Shown: positions 1 to 13,187, counted from the first letter of the stretch. The stretch is 64,000 nucleotides of DNA from Lates calcarifer (GCF_001640805.2 NC_066843.1:3470380-3534379); one strand, 5' to 3'. Notes: generated by a model not told the origin, from the sequence alone. Program-made: numbers and translations.

Positions 1-744
1 TCCCCTGAGGAATGAGGGGAGGACTGAAAAAGAACAGAGAGTTTACTGTGTTAAGATGGAAAATTACCCATGTGTTAAAGGACAAGTGATAATCATACTT
101 TCAAAAATGGGACTGCAAAGATATCTCACTGCTAAAAAAAAGAGCTGTACTGTGGGACAGTGCATTAATGCACTAACCATAAAAACATGGTAAAATTACA
201 AAAAACAAACATCTTTATCCTACATTTATATCCTGTTTGTACCCAGGATATTGACAATCTTTTTGATTTTTTGTTTGAAGACTTGTGTATTTTCTTGTAT
301 CTGTGGGTGCTTGTGCTAATTTCTAATAATAATAAAATACCTTTCATCATTTACAGTGTTTTTCCAGTACATATCATTTATAGTTAATGAGCCAGCCAAC
401 CTTACTCCCTCCAATGTTATTGCCTCGCTGCAAAAAAAACAATTAAGCTGCCTATAAGTGCTTGCATAACAACATGTGCGGAATAGTTGTGATAATTGAG
501 GGGTGGAATTGTGGTGAAGATATGTGAATACTTGATATGTGATTCATGTGGACTTCTGTGCCCTCAAGAATTTCCAGAGAACCTCTATATAAGCTGCTGA
601 TATGCCAACATACAACTTCAGCACTGCTTGGCTCCACTTTGCACTAATATAAGAATCAACTTTATTTTAGTTGTTAGCACAAAAGGTGCAGCAGATACCC
701 AATATTTTGAACCCCGATGTTTGATTATGTGCTACTGATCTTAC
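1..744 (-). other. setd1a: setd1a intron sequence (partial), AT-rich
   Basis: This stretch follows the donor at 741-744 that ends the large setd1a exon, so it is intronic on the minus strand and runs off the left edge. I found no exon with plausible splice sites and no recognisable repeat. It is AT-rich with short homopolymer runs. The remaining setd1a exons, including the SET domain, must lie to the left of the window. Confidence 0.6.
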
Positions 745-3700
745 CTGACTCTGCCCATTATAAGGTGGTGTGTGTGCTCCTGTCCTGCTGCGTGTATCAG
801 CAGCTGATCCAGCCTGTGAGGACTCCTCCTGCAAAGCTCCAGGCCCTGTGAGGCCAACCTGGGGCTGGGGTTCCTCTGGTGGTGGGATATGGGGAGAATA
901 GGTGGAGGAGGATGGTGTGGTTGCATTAAGTACAGTAGGACTTTTCCTACCCTCTCCTCCCTTTCCCCGTTTCCTTCCTCTGTGGCCATCTCTGTCTCTT
1001 TCCCCTTTCTTCCTGTGGTCCTTATCCACATTGTCTCCCACCTGATTACCACCTGTGTGCTCCCCTGTTACATCACCTGTCCCACCTCTTCGTTCTCCTC
1101 TGTCCCCACGTGTCCCCCTCTGCTTCTCGTCTTTCCTATCTTCCTCATCTTCCTCGTCAGAGGCGAGGAAAGAAAATTTAGCCTTCTGTTCCTTTAGGAG
1201 CATCTCAATACGAGAGTCAAGGCTGCTGCTGTGGTAGACGAATGGTAAACTCTCATTGGTGGAATCTGGCTCTGGTGAAGAGGAGTCACGTTGGGGAGGT
1301 GGTGGGGAGTTTGAGGAAGAGGGGAGGTGATGGGGGAGTGAGGTGGACGAAGGGGAGGTAGAGGAGGAAGTGATGGAGGGGTGGGGCGGGGAAGAAGGCG
1401 GGGGCGTCTTCGGTGGCGCGGGTGGGGTGCTAGGACGGCGTTTGGGTTTTGTCCACTGTTCTTCGCGGGCCGGACTATCCTGGCTGAAGTCCATTGTTCC
1501 GAGTGTCTCAGCTACAGCCGCTGCAATAACAGAGGCTGGAGGGAGGGGCGGTGGCGGGGGTGGAGGTGGAGGCAGAGCACTGTGGTGACCAGCATGATAG
1601 TCTTTGTCAGCACCTACTGAAGGTAGAGAGCCCCTCTCTGTGAGACTTGTGGCCCCTTGACGGGTGGAAACGTCCAATCCCTGAGGAGGGGCTGGGGCAG
1701 GCTCTTTGGAGGAGGAGTATGCAGAATAAGATGAGGGTGGGGGAGACATGCTGTTAGAGGAAGAGCGGTAGGAGTTGGAATTGTATCTGGGGTCAGAACT
1801 ATTGGAGTAGTCACTGTCTCTGTCCCGGTCTCTGTCTCTATCCCGGTCTCTGTCTCTATCTCTGTCTCGGTCCCTGTCGTGGCTGCTCCTTCTGCGGCTG
1901 CTGCTGCCATGGTGGTTGTGAGAATGGTGGTGGTTGCGATGCCTCTGGTGGCTATGGTCACCTGACCGGGATCCCAGGCTGTCTCGCCGGTACCCCCTGT
2001 CATCCCTGCGATCCGAGTGGTGATGAGAGTGATGAGAATGGTACTTTGAGGAAGAGTTTGTGTCCTGCTGGTGGTGGTAAGATGACCTTCTGGAGGCAAT
2101 CCCCCCTGCCGCATAGCGCCCCCCTGAGTCTCTGTCACGGTCCCGTTCCCTGTCTGACATTGGGGGCTGATCGTACTGGTTGGCAAGGGGTGGGGGAGGC
2201 ATTGAGGAGTGGTGCGCCATATGTGGCCCAGGCCCTCCAACATTTGGGTATGGGGGATAGCACGGCGGCTCATTGGGACGGTATGATGTGGTTGGGGGGT
2301 ACATAGGGCGACCTCGATGATACACAGAAGGTTCCTGTGCATCCTCAGAGTAGCGAGAGACTTTGTATCCTCCAACAGTAGACGAGACTGCAGAGGACGA
2401 GGAGGAGGAGGGTAACATGTCCTGGGGAGGGTAGCCGCTGCCCAAAGTGCCAGTGTTGTAGCCAGTATGCCTACAAGAGACAAATGGGAGTGATTTTAAA
2501 TTATTACTTTGTCAGCATTAGTGTGATTAACATACACAGACATGCTACTACACACTCCTTCTCTCCCAACTACCTATGCCACCACTGCTAGTTGAGCAAA
2601 GTGATCAAAAGCCCCCTAACAACATAAAAATACTTAAAGTAGTGGTGCCTCATAATATCACCACTGAGGCAATAGAAAGCATTTTGAAGTGTAGCTCTTT
2701 ATATGTAAAGTATCAAAAACTAACCTGCCCCCGGTGTAGCCCGAGTCTTGTGAGAAAGGAGTCCCAGACCTGGAGCTGTAAGGTGTCCCACCACCCTGAG
2801 ACGAAGCAGAGGAACCCGGGGTGTAGGGACCTGCCATGGAGGAGGGGGGAGGTGTGTCCAGACGTTGATCACTGAAGCCAGTGTCCACAGAGCAAGGTGT
2901 AATGTTTCCTGATGTGAGGGCCTGGACCCCTGCTGCCAAAACTGCAAGCTCACTGGAGAGCCTCCGCCTGATTTCTGATGACTGTGCAGAAAGAGGCAAA
3001 ATACATTAGAATTGATCAAATTAGGCATGTGTGTTTGCTAGCTCTAGAACAAGACTGCATACAACAGTATAATAGTGTTGATAAAACACTCAAACGCATC
3101 TTAATATCCATTCACATATTAATTTCAGGTGATCATTAAATAACTGGAGTGACATTTATATAATACCGTGTCAGGCTGTGGCTGTGTCGGGGTCTGAGGC
3201 TGGAGCCTGTCTGTTAAAGCTTTGCCTCCCAGGGGCACTGTCTGAGGAGTGTAGGACCCATTTACTATCAGGTCATAATACTTCTGCCTCTGCTGGCCTG
3301 GATAAGAAACAAAAGTCACAGAAAAGATAAATACAGGCTGTGAAATGAGCTAAACACAGATACAAACTACATCCATTTATAATGGCATTGTCAAGACCAA
3401 GTCCATTAGGCTTAACTACAACTCAAATTCAATACACACTTCACAAATGTGTTTTTTACTGGCTATTTCAGTTCATGTTAACAAGTCAAAGAGTTTCACT
3501 GTGTTTCAATGAACATAAACACATTTTTGCAGCTGAAAAAAGTCCAGCACAATCATACTGTCACAGTAATAACTCAAAAGGAGTGAATTAACCTACCCTT
3601 TATATCCAGTTGAGCATGGATGATGTTACCCATGACAGAGGTGTTGTGCAGATGCTTGACTGTGTCCTTGGCTCCTCTGGTGCTGGTGAACAACACCCTG

Positions 3701-4275
3701 GCCAGGCCCAAGTGCTTCCTGGTCTTGGGGTGAAACAGAATTTCCATCTCCTCCACCTCACCAAACTTGGCACACATTTCTGCCAAGAAGGGCTCCTTGA
3801 TGTTGTCATTGAGTCTAGCAAAGGTCACCTCCTTGAGGGGTATGGGACCCACGTAGAACTCATCAAGCTATAAAGGAAATTGACATGATCAGGGAGAAGA
3901 TGTAGTAAATCCCAAACTGGGATGTGTGAGATGAATGCTGACTAGCTATTCTCACCTTAAACTTCGGCACTGGCAGGGACAGTTCTGTATACCTGGACCA
4001 CAGCCTCCGGGGTCTAGGGTCCCGTAATTCACCCACAGGAGGAAATCCAGAGTCCTGGGAAAATTATACAGGTTGCTATGTAAAGCTACAGTTTTAGGTA
4101 GATATACATTATAGAGAAAAAATGGAAATCAACTCACTGGCACACTGAAATGCACTCCATCATATCTGTAGATTTTCTGTGCAACCCGTCTAATAGCAGG
4201 GTCCTGGACAAGTTTGTAGCTCTTCCACTGCAAACTGACAGCTTTTTGTGTTTCTGCCCCACTGTCTGGATCCAT
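745..4275 (-). CDS. setd1a: SETD1A histone H3K4 methyltransferase, N-terminal half (partial)
   Basis: This is the N-terminal part of the catalytic subunit of a nuclear SET1/COMPASS complex that methylates histone H3 lysine 4. Coding exons on the minus strand are 4138-4275, 3956-4054, 3597-3867, 3167-3297, 2725-2981 and 745-2470. Phases join cleanly to give 874 residues. The start reads [17 protein letters not shown], followed by [10 protein letters not shown] and a DPR motif. The RRM spans about residues 92-170, with [11 protein letters not shown] and [15 protein letters not shown], then [16 protein letters not shown]. The RRM and the segment after it match SETD1A better than SETD1B. The 1.7-kb exon encodes low-complexity Ser/Pro/His-rich sequence, an Arg-Asp repeat (about 496-518), a polyproline run, and the SETD1 motif [13 protein letters not shown] followed by [13 protein letters not shown] (about 715-745). 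The SET domain is outside the window. At least one 5' noncoding exon is expected, because an acceptor lies one base before the ATG. Confidence 0.95.
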
Positions 4276-4639
4276 CCTACAACTGAATGTCAAAGAAAAA
4301 CCAAGACTTTACACAGTGCAGCAGCTACTGTTTGAAACAAAAGCCACATCAGAACAATCAACACGGGAGGCCAAGCTTTAACAAATTAAATGCAAAATGA
4401 AGCTGTACTGATCTGAAATGCTACAGTAATTACAGAGAAAATATTTAGCTGCAGGTAGCAGATACTTTGTATGGTAATGTGACAGAACGAATGAGCTGCG
4501 TCACATCAGTCAACCAAACACTAACTTCTACGATTTGTGTCTGGTTATAATAAGATTCAAGGCAGACGAAAAACTAAATTAAACTGGATAATAATCCTCG
4601 GTTAGGATGCTGCGTGCTGTCAAAACAATGACCAGCGTT

Positions 4640-5400
4640 ACGTCACTGGCCAGTTAGTTCGGCTAGCAACCTGCTGTTAGCAAATGCTAACGTGCAGCAA
4701 CAAAATGCAAAGAAACCGTTTACCAACGTCAATACAGATTTCACGTTGAACGCACGTTGATTCGGGTTCCGAATCTTTCCGTAGGAACAGCATTATCGAT
4801 AGCCCTTCCGTTAAATAACGTTAACTGCTGTTAAATTACTTATGCCATCTCGCTTTAGCCAGAGCAAGTTAACGCTACCGTTGGCTAATGCTAACTAGCA
4901 AGAACATCAAGTTAGCAGTCAAAACTCTGATCTTAAAGACCCTCCGTCCACATCGGTAGCATTTTATGAGTGGCATTCATGTTATGCATCTCTCTTCGCG
5001 GCTCTACCGACTTCTTTTGCCCCGTGTTCGCCAAAACTCAGACCCCACCTCTTCGAGAGCTACTGCCCGCTCATCCGAAAGTAGCAACCCGCCGCTACAG
5101 TGTAGGCAGCTGCGGACAGGCCCGGGAGACGAACAAGAAAAACACTGAGTCCTTAACAGAAACGGGACATCTCCAACCCGGCGTTAGAACAAAACCGACC
5201 AGCTAAAACAATTCCGCTATCATTCCGGTAGTTAGTAAAGACAACAGCACATCTTTCCGAGCGACGAAGCCATTGTTTTCGCGTTAAAATCCCAATATTG
5301 ATGAGAGAGCGGCCATCGCGCAACCAACCTGAAAGCCTCGCCTGTTCTCCATCAGTGTACGCGAGTGCAGCCTAAGATTTCTGACCGGCACTTTCGTCAG
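4640..5400 (-). promoter_or_regulatory. setd1a: Probable setd1a promoter and 5' noncoding region
   Basis: The setd1a start codon is preceded directly by a splice acceptor, so transcription must begin further upstream on the minus strand. This segment has more CpG than the surrounding AT-rich DNA, especially 5020-5400. It contains several GCTAAC/GCTAGC words like those near the ccdc47 and dcaf7 starts. I see no TATA box. The exact start site and the 5' exon boundaries cannot be fixed from sequence alone. Confidence 0.4.
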
Positions 5401-5774
5401 GAGACGTTACTGAAAAAATACTCCTACATCCACATATAACACAGAAAATACAATAAATAAATAAATACCATGATATATATCTTATGTTAGAAAATTACTG
5501 ACTTTTATTTATGATCTAATTACTACAGTTGCAAAAATATGATTGAATCTGCTCATAAAGAACCAAGCCAAGTGAAGTGATCAGAGCGCCCTCTAAAGGC
5601 TGATCTGCGACAACTCCGCTAACTCAAAATAATGATAGTCTCTATATTTATTAACGAAATAGAGGACAGTTCTAATACTTAATAAACAACAGACATAATT
5701 TATCTCTGGCATTTAAATATGAACAATAATTATCTATATTATTATAGATTTTATAACGGACCAGACATGGTTTT

Positions 5775-6265
5775 TGCATTGGTGGAAGAAGTAATCAGAT
5801 TCTTTAGGTAAGAGTAGCAATACCACTGTAAAAATACTGCATTAAAAGTACTGCATTCAGAATCTTCTAATCTAATAGAAATACATAAATTATGAAGAAA
5901 ATGTATTTAAAGTATCAAAAGTAAAAGTGGTCGCTGTCAGTAATTTATCACATATTTTCATATTGTATTATTATAACTGATGCATAAACATGTAAGCAGC
6001 TGAGCTGGATTAGATTCTAACTACTCTATATACTGTTGGCCACTTTAATCTTAACAGGTCATCATATTTTATAAACTTATCATGCATTTTATATGTAAAG
6101 CATCACATGACTACAGATGTCAAATAAACTCAGGAGAGCAAATTGTACAATATTTGCCTCTTAAATAAATAGGACCAAAACGGAGTAGCTATAAACGGAA
6201 ATACTTAAGTGAAGTACAACTACTGCAAAATTGTACTAAAATACAGTAAATGAGTTTCAACCCTG
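5775..6265. repeat. Teleost MITE-like interspersed repeat, decayed copy
   Basis: The left end begins with a GGTGGAAGAAGTAATCAGAT-type terminus, followed by words such as AGTAGCAATACCACTGTAAA and TGATGCATAAACATGTAAGC. The right end has AATACTTAAGTGAAGTACA. I remember this order from a very common roughly 700-bp teleost element with CAGTGGTGGAA-type ends, probably a non-autonomous DNA transposon and possibly hAT-like. The copy is diverged and somewhat shortened and has no coding capacity. The same family recurs at 17548-18770. It sits between the 5' side of setd1a and the 3' end of ccdc47. Confidence 0.65.
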
Positions 6266-7089
6266 CATTAGTGGATAAATGACCTACAGTAGACATTTGT
6301 ATTTGGCTACTGTCTACTGGATTCAGGAAGTGGACCAATCATTAAAGTGACCTGTAATGTGCACCAAGAAATAACAAACAAGGTAACTCTATTAGACCTG
6401 CACACTGTAGATGATTCATATAAGTTTGTGTTGAATCTGCAACTTTCAGAATTCAGAAAATGCACAGATAAGAATCACAAATCTAAAATGTTGAATGACT
6501 GAGTTCCAGAGGAGAGCGCCATTAACGTGTTTTTTTTTTTTTATCTGAAAATCACAGGTGAGATAAGACCTGAGTGAACCACACAAGGAGACTGACTGTA
6601 CACTGACTGTCATCCATTGACTTACAGATCAAATAACCCTCAGTGACCAGATTATTAGGTACACATAAAACTAATGCAGCATGTTTTAAAATGCTGTGTT
6701 CAAAACAAGATAAATAAAAAAGCTTAGATCACAGACTTAAATTATAAATGGCCTCTGACTTGACAGGGTTATTATTATGTATTTCAGCTCGTCAAGAGAA
6801 GACCATACCAATGTAACTAAATCTGGTTCTGAGACTGCTGACACAATCTATAAGTTAAATTTAGCATTAAGCCTCACCCATCCTGGTGCTCGTTATAGAC
6901 CCCCACTCTTTCAACTACTGATACTGAGAAGTCTATGTATCAGTTTCTATGTTGTACACTACTATTTTATGTCCCTCAGCCCACGTTTTTTGCACCCGTC
7001 ATCAGTAATCACCTCATAAATCAAGTCAATTACATGAAATTTACCATTAACAACAAACAGACATAATTTTCCGACAGACTCCAGTGCAT
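6266..7089. other. Intergenic spacer between setd1a and ccdc47
   Basis: AT-rich spacer with a T-run near 6531-6542. I see no exon, RNA gene or repeat I can name. The short open frames here lack plausible splice signals or family resemblance. The right end grades into the ccdc47 3' UTR, whose candidate poly(A) signal is at 7090. Confidence 0.5.
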
Positions 7090-7095
7090 TTTATT
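7090..7095 (-). terminator. ccdc47: Candidate poly(A) signal of ccdc47
   Basis: TTTATT on the plus strand reads AATAAA on the minus strand, about 550 bases downstream of the ccdc47 stop codon. It is the first canonical hexamer I found below the stop. Actual cleavage sites cannot be seen from the sequence. Confidence 0.5.
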
Positions 7096-7647
7096 ATGTT
7101 TGCTCAGATATTCATTAGAAACAGCCTGCAACAAACCAAACTCGTAGCAGATATAAAATAAAATTTTCTTGATATTATCATTTAAGATTATATTAATGCT
7201 AATAAATTTCCAATGAAACAGCAATGCGTTCATTCCTTTAAAAATGTGGCTTGATACCACCAAATAGTGTGTTCCACAACAGCAGATTAGGTTTAAAAAG
7301 CTCACTGAGCTGAACAGCTTTCGGACAGAGCTTTGCTTAATTTAGAGAAAATAGTTTGAGAAAAAGAAAAAAAAAAAAATCCTGGCATGAATTGTGGTAA
7401 CAGATTTGATGTTGAAAAAGTCTCTCTCTTTTGACACAGGCAATTCACTCACAGTCATTAAGGTTTAGCCACACCAAATGGAGCAGGTGGTGACACAAAC
7501 AGCTAAAGCTTGACACACCCAGAGGCACAGGATGTCTGTTTGGAGCTGCAGCGACTGTGACCCAGAGCTGTGGTGAGAGAAGCTGGAGAAAACTGAGCTG
7601 AGCACTGATTTCACGTGTGCTTGTATCTCTAATTCTGCAGTGGTATT

Positions 7648-10600
7648 TCACATGGCTTTCACTTTGATCTGCTTCATCTTCATCTGCTTCTTCTCGATCT
7701 TCTTCTGCTCACGGCGCTGGGCTGCTTCCTGAAAGAGAAAATTAAATATCTGAGACACAACACTTAACAGTGAGAATGAGAGATCTATGTTTAATTGTGT
7801 GGTTTTCTTTTAAAAGAAACAGCTCGACAGTTTGGGAAATGCTGAGTCCCTGATTAAGCACAATTCCCACAATGTCAAATTATTCCTTTAAATGTCTTTT
7901 CGTGAGGTTAATGGGTAAAATGTCCTGTTCCAGACCTCCAGGCGACGTTGCCTCTCAGGGTCCTCCTCGTTCATGATCCTCTCCTTCTCAGCTCTCTTCT
8001 TCTCCTCCCGGCGAGTCTGGGCTGCCTCCTGGCGCTGAGCATGAGTCTGTTTCAGGAAGTTCTCCTCCACCCGGGCCCGGTTTCTGTCAGCTTTCTGTTT
8101 ACCCTAAATATACCAAGAGGATAAAGTGACTCACAGCTGCACTTCAGACTTCAGTCTGAAACCTGCAAATTAGTGGGTGATCATTTGGGCCACCTCTCTG
8201 TTGAGACGGAGTTTCTTGACTTTGTCGATACTGTAGATCACCATGTTCATGAGAGGAAGCAGAGTGTCCATGTCTTTGGGAGAGGTGTTGCCCATACCAG
8301 GCACTACACACACAAAATAATAATATACATCAGTTAAATCAAATTATGGGGTAGAGTCAAGATTTTTAGGATAATAGCAGAAAAAAAAAAACACTCACCA
8401 TTAAATGTAAACAGCAGCGTCTTCTTGGTCTCAGGCAGCTTTAAGGGCTGACCCTCCCTGAAAGACAACACAGGAACTTTTAGTGCCACATAGAAAAGAA
8501 GACCTGCATGTGAAAGATTAAAAAGACTGAGTAATTCACTTACTCTTGCATAACTTTTGGACCAGAAAATTGGTCCGAGAAATGGATGGACTCAATCTTG
8601 TCAGCATGGTTGGTGATATAATGTACCATCTGAAAAAACAGATTCAAAAGCAAAGAGTGTGAGTTGTTTAATAAGGCCAATATCAAGAGACCCTGCTCAG
8701 TATTTACAGACTGCAGTTATTTTTTTATGATAATGCTTCAGGTGAAGCCAGACTTCACCTTGTTGTCCATCACCCCATCTGTGACCTCGCCCATCTCACT
8801 AAGAATAGCCAGGGAGTCTGGGAGCCCATACTTGGCCCCAGACTTAGGCTTATCCCCGCAGAACTCACTCTGTGGAAAGAGAACAAAAACCATGACCATT
8901 GTTTAAGTATTAAGGAATGCCAGGTGAAATAATGAATGAACTATATGAACTGGATAAATGAACTGTAAATCAAATGTAGCTTTAAATTGCATTCATTTGA
9001 AGTACAAATGTTGTAGAGGATATTTACCAAGTCCTGCATCTCCTTCTGAAGTCTGGCCATGGCCTTCTTGGAGCCCACAGCAAACACAAAAGTGTCCATG
9101 TCCTCGTCATTAAGAGTCACTTTGATTTGCTACAAACCAACAGACAGACGCTGTGGGTTAGAAAAAGACTGCAAGTACAATACTACCTCTATATAATCCA
9201 GTATATCTCTACTTTCCATTCCACTTCAAAGACTTTAAACAAACATGATCGCTAGCTGACTGCTACATACCACTTGGTCACAGGCAGGCCTCATCATCCT
9301 GGCCAGAACGTTAAGCAGGTCCTGCCTCTTGAGGAACTGGAGAAGAAAAATAAACCCTAATTCATGAGTCTGTACTCAGCAACATACACTGACAACACAG
9401 CATTATATCATAACACATTGTCCATACCTTGAGTTGGATCAGCATGCCTTCACAACACACACGTCCAGAGCACCACAGGTTGTAGATGTGTTCATTTTCC
9501 TGGTTCAACTTCCCAGTGCTCACTGCTTCTTTACTGGTGCCATCGTCACCTTAAGACACAAATTACTGACAATTAACATCTACCCCACATTCGGCTGTGA
9601 CCAGGAACAAAAGCACGAGCGTGAGTTGTATTTCAAACACAGTTGATACACACGACAACACAGAGGTGGAAGAACTCACCCACTAGTGCAAAGTTGCTCT
9701 CTAGAAGTTCTCTGTGTGAGTTGAACCAGGCCTGTGCGAGGCGGCTGTTCTTGTTCTTGCCGATGATATAGTTCATGATGTAGGCCAACAGGCCGGTCAC
9801 CATCAGGATCTCCATGTAGTAACTCTCCCAGCTGTTCTGCAGATGTGGAGGAACCTACAGAGAAACAGCAGCTGGTCATCAGTATCAGTGGAACTGAAAT
9901 GATAGTTATTCAGACTAAAAGTTGCCAAAGGCTGCAGTTTCAGTGCTGCTACTGTTGAGCTCCCACGGCAACTGTTAATGTAAATTAGGTGAATCCTATT
10001 TTACTGACAAAATTCAACAGCAGCTACAAAGACATTATGCATTTTGTCTGCTTTAACTTTGCTTACAGTGGCCTCCAGCAAGTGCAAAGTTAGATTTTCA
10101 TTACAACACGTAACATTGTGCACATTCAGAGGCTCTGCAGATCATGATCAGCAGAAGACAGTGTGTGAAATCACTTCTGAGAAGATTTTAGGAATAAGCC
10201 CAGCTTACCGTGTGGATTATGAGGGGGTCCTTTATGGAGTGGCCTGGCTTCTCTGTAATCCCCTCAAACTCCTCCTGGTCATATCTGCTGTATAAGTCTT
10301 GATCCTGTAGAAATATAAAATTGAATTGTGTTTTCTACAGATTCTGTATAAATTAATTAACTATCATAAATAATGAAAAATGATTTCTTACATAAACTCT
10401 GCTCAAAATTAAGTCGTAAGAGGTGATACAAAGTCATGTACCTGTGTGTCTGAGTCCTCAAAGCCGTCCTGGCCATCCTCCAGCTCCACAGTGGCTTCAT
10501 CCTCATCTTCATCTTCTTCGGGCTGCGAGGATGGTGAGACACGGGGCGGAGGGGCAGTTTCCGCCTCAGCGGCCAGGTCGTCATTCATGTCCTCAAACTC

Positions 10601-10732
10601 AGCAAAGTCGTTGTCATCAAAGTCTGCTAGATCCTCGCCGTCGTCAAAGTCGTCATTGTAACGCCCTCTGGAGACAGGAAAGGCCAGGAGGAGCAGCAGC
10701 GTGGGTATGAGGAGGAGATACACACTGCGCAT
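7648..10732 (-). CDS. ccdc47: CCDC47 (calumin), PAT-complex subunit of the ER translocon
   Basis: CCDC47 is an ER membrane protein that, with WDR83OS/Asterix, forms the PAT complex, which helps insert and chaperone multipass membrane proteins at Sec61. It is also linked to ER calcium handling. Twelve coding exons on the minus strand are 10442-10732, 10209-10304, 9680-9854, 9428-9549, 9271-9336, 9028-9129, 8759-8869, 8544-8629, 8399-8457, 8194-8303, 7936-8103 and 7648-7728. All phases agree and total 488 residues, close to the human 483. The N-terminus is a signal peptide ([15 protein letters not shown]) followed by a long acidic Asp/Glu stretch with [12 protein letters not shown] membrane segment follows ([19 protein letters not shown]), then a conserved cytosolic domain with [18 protein letters not shown]. 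The basic coiled C-terminus ends [12 protein letters not shown]. An acceptor lies just upstream of the ATG (exon edge 10740), and a noncoding first exon begins near 11778. Confidence 0.97.
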
Positions 10733-11777
10733 GGTGGGACCTGCACGGATGTGGAAAAGCAGGGAAGGTCAAATACCTTAATTTAACAAACATAATACAA
10801 ACACTAGATAATGAGTGGACAAAGCCTTACAGAGCTTTCAAAAAGAGGATGTCAAAAGTGCAAGAAGTCAAATCAGAAATTTGTCAACCAGTGTGTGTTG
10901 CAACTGCAAAGAATCGCATTAACTTTACGGGCACCTCAAAGGATTACATGGTAAACGTCTGCTAAATGTGATGACAATCTCAACCTACTACAGTTTATTA
11001 CTTCAAGGCTCCTAATTAGTCCAAACTGAGCCTCTGGCAGTAACAGTTAAACCGTGACAGAGTCCTGGTTAAACTGGTGCATAATTCAGTAACCAACCGG
11101 TCCCTGCTCACACACTGGGAATTCACGTGATAAACCCCACAGGGAAAAGGATCTCTACAGACCAAGACTAACTAGAAAACAATGACTAAGGAATAAAAGG
11201 AGCTCTGGTGTGCCAGTAGTGGGGGACGGGTCAACATCGTTTAGATAAGAACTGGCACTTAATCAATGTGAATAAATCAAAATTAGACCTTCTGTTAACA
11301 CAGCGTGGCACTGCTGAGGCAACGTAAGGGCTCAGATTTTAGTAGCCGTGTCATTTGCGGTTGAACCCGGTAAATATTCAAACAGAAATCCGCCGCTAGC
11401 ACAACTTACTTTAGCTAACCGTTGCGACACGCTGGCTAGCTGGAAAAAATAACGGACTGTTTCACTCTCAGCTTTTCTGCCATGACACCTAAATCTAAAT
11501 TAACACAGTGCACTTACCTAATGACATATGTAGGATTAAACCACGAGCTGTAATCATATCACAGTGCCCGACCCATCCCCCAGCCCTCACTCACTGTATT
11601 ATTAGCTGTTAGCAAATCTGGCATTAGCATGCTAACGGTGGCTAACTAGCATGGCACCTTGTTGCTGGCAACCAACCTAATCCTGAACGGAAGGCAGCCT
11701 GTTTCCTCTCTCAACCAACTCGGAAAGTGAGACATATTAAAACCAAACGACTGAACAAAATGAATATATCAACTTAC

Positions 11778-11960
11778 CTCGACAATTACTGACAATAATC
11801 GTAACGCTGGTTGAGCTAAAGTGACCTGAACTGCCCTTGTAGTGATGTTAAGCAGAAGACTACTCGACACGGGATCGACCTTTCAAAGTAAAAGTAGCGA
11901 GACAGGAGGTATCGATATCCCGGACCCTTCAAAGTACAAGTATGGCGGCAGGCAGTATCG
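11778..11960 (-). other. ccdc47: Candidate noncoding first exon of ccdc47
   Basis: Reading the minus strand, a strong donor (GTCGAG then GTAAGT) lies at 11772-11777. It would splice to the acceptor at 10741-10742, eight bases before the ccdc47 ATG. The 3' edge of the exon (11778) is therefore well supported. The upstream edge, and thus the transcription start, is a guess. The sequence includes an imperfect duplication of CTTTCAAAGTAAAAGTA- and GGTATCGAT-like blocks (about 11879-11965) and an ATGGCGGC YY1-like core. Confidence 0.5.
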
Positions 11961-12042
11961 AAACTTCCCTTTAACACGACGTGTGACCATGTGACCGCGA
12001 CCTCGCCAGCGTTCACTTTGACAGTTTATTTTGAATGTGTCT

Positions 12043-12115
12043 ACCGGAAGTATCTTTATGCTAATTTTGTCTGCCTTGACGTCAGTTGCCTTAACGTCAG
12101 TTGCCTTAACGGTAG
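12043..12115. promoter_or_regulatory. ETS site and tandem CRE-like repeat upstream of ccdc47
   Basis: A perfect ETS-type word ACCGGAAGTA lies at 12043-12052. A consensus CRE, TGACGTCA, lies at 12077-12084 at the head of a short tandem repeat of a unit containing ACGTCAGTTGCCTT. The block is just upstream of the inferred ccdc47 first exon and about 1.4 kb from the dcaf7 start, so it could serve either gene. ETS and CREB/ATF sites are common in housekeeping promoters. Function here is inferred. Confidence 0.4.
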
Positions 12116-12119
12116 ACAT

Positions 12120-13187
12120 GACTGTGTGACTATGAGTCTTCAGTGCCTCCCAGTGGCCATAGTACGAAACTACAACTATGACAATTTCAGAGTAAAATAC
12201 CATTCTTCTACAAATTATAAATATAGCGTAGAAATCAGCAAACCATTACTCGTTTAATTCACTTTTTCATCATTATATTGTAGACATTTTTAAAATGAAT
12301 TAAATACTTAACACTTTTTCTATCAAACAGCTAGAAGAACACGACACTACGTATTTACAACTGAGAATATGTCATTCCCGACCAAAATGGAATAGTAAAG
12401 GATATAATTATACTTAATACAAAATATAGTAATATACTGCAGTAACATATATTACAATTAATCATTTTTAAATGAATTATTAAATGGATAAAAATGTAAA
12501 CGATTAAGATATATATTATACATGCCATAAAATTGTCAGCAGTATAAGGGTTAAACTGTTTTTATAATCTAATTTGTAAGGCAATTAATGTATTAATTAA
12601 TATTCATAAACAGTATAATGTGATGTATAGTGCAGGGAGATTTTATCACACATCAATTTGTGTTTCTTGTTATTTCATATTCATTATTACATTAGAATTA
12701 TCAAAATTAAACTAAATACATTTTAAAAATGTTCTGTAAAAAGTTTCTAATTCAGTCTAAATGTGTGTGTATTGTATAATCATGAGGACGTCTGCCCTCT
12801 CGTGGCCAGAGTGAGTAACTACAATTGTTTATCAAGTTAGATATAATAGCAACGCCACACTTCCGGTTTTAGTATTCAAAATAAAACCCTCCACAAAAGC
12901 TGTAGTTGTACACTGTGACCACTAGAGGGCAAACGCACACATTAGAATGTACTGATGACACCACTCTCAAACCGGACTTAATAACAAGTAAAAACTTTTA
13001 TAGTGGATAGATGGCAACAAGAACAAGAACTAGTACACACACAGTTTTAGTACACAGTCTATTGCGCATACACGACACACATTTGAAGATAAAGAAATAA
13101 GTAAAACTGAACAAACAAACTGGACTAAGTAGCTCCCAGAATTGTAAACATATAAACATCTTATCTTGTCCGCAGTTTCTTCAAAGC
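12120..13187. other. AT-rich spacer between ccdc47 and dcaf7
   Basis: The spacer is strongly AT-rich, with no supported gene. A further ETS-like word in the reverse direction (ACTTCCGG) occurs near 12859. Nothing else stands out. Confidence 0.5.

Noticed and set aside
889..1620. Plus-strand open frames opposite the large setd1a exon
   Set aside because: They mirror low-complexity setd1a coding sequence on the minus strand and have no family resemblance or splice support.
1614..2483. Long minus-strand frame of 289 codons within setd1a
   Set aside because: Out-of-frame reading of the repetitive Arg/Asp- and Ser-rich exon. The true frame joins in phase with the neighbouring exons and carries the SETD1 motif.
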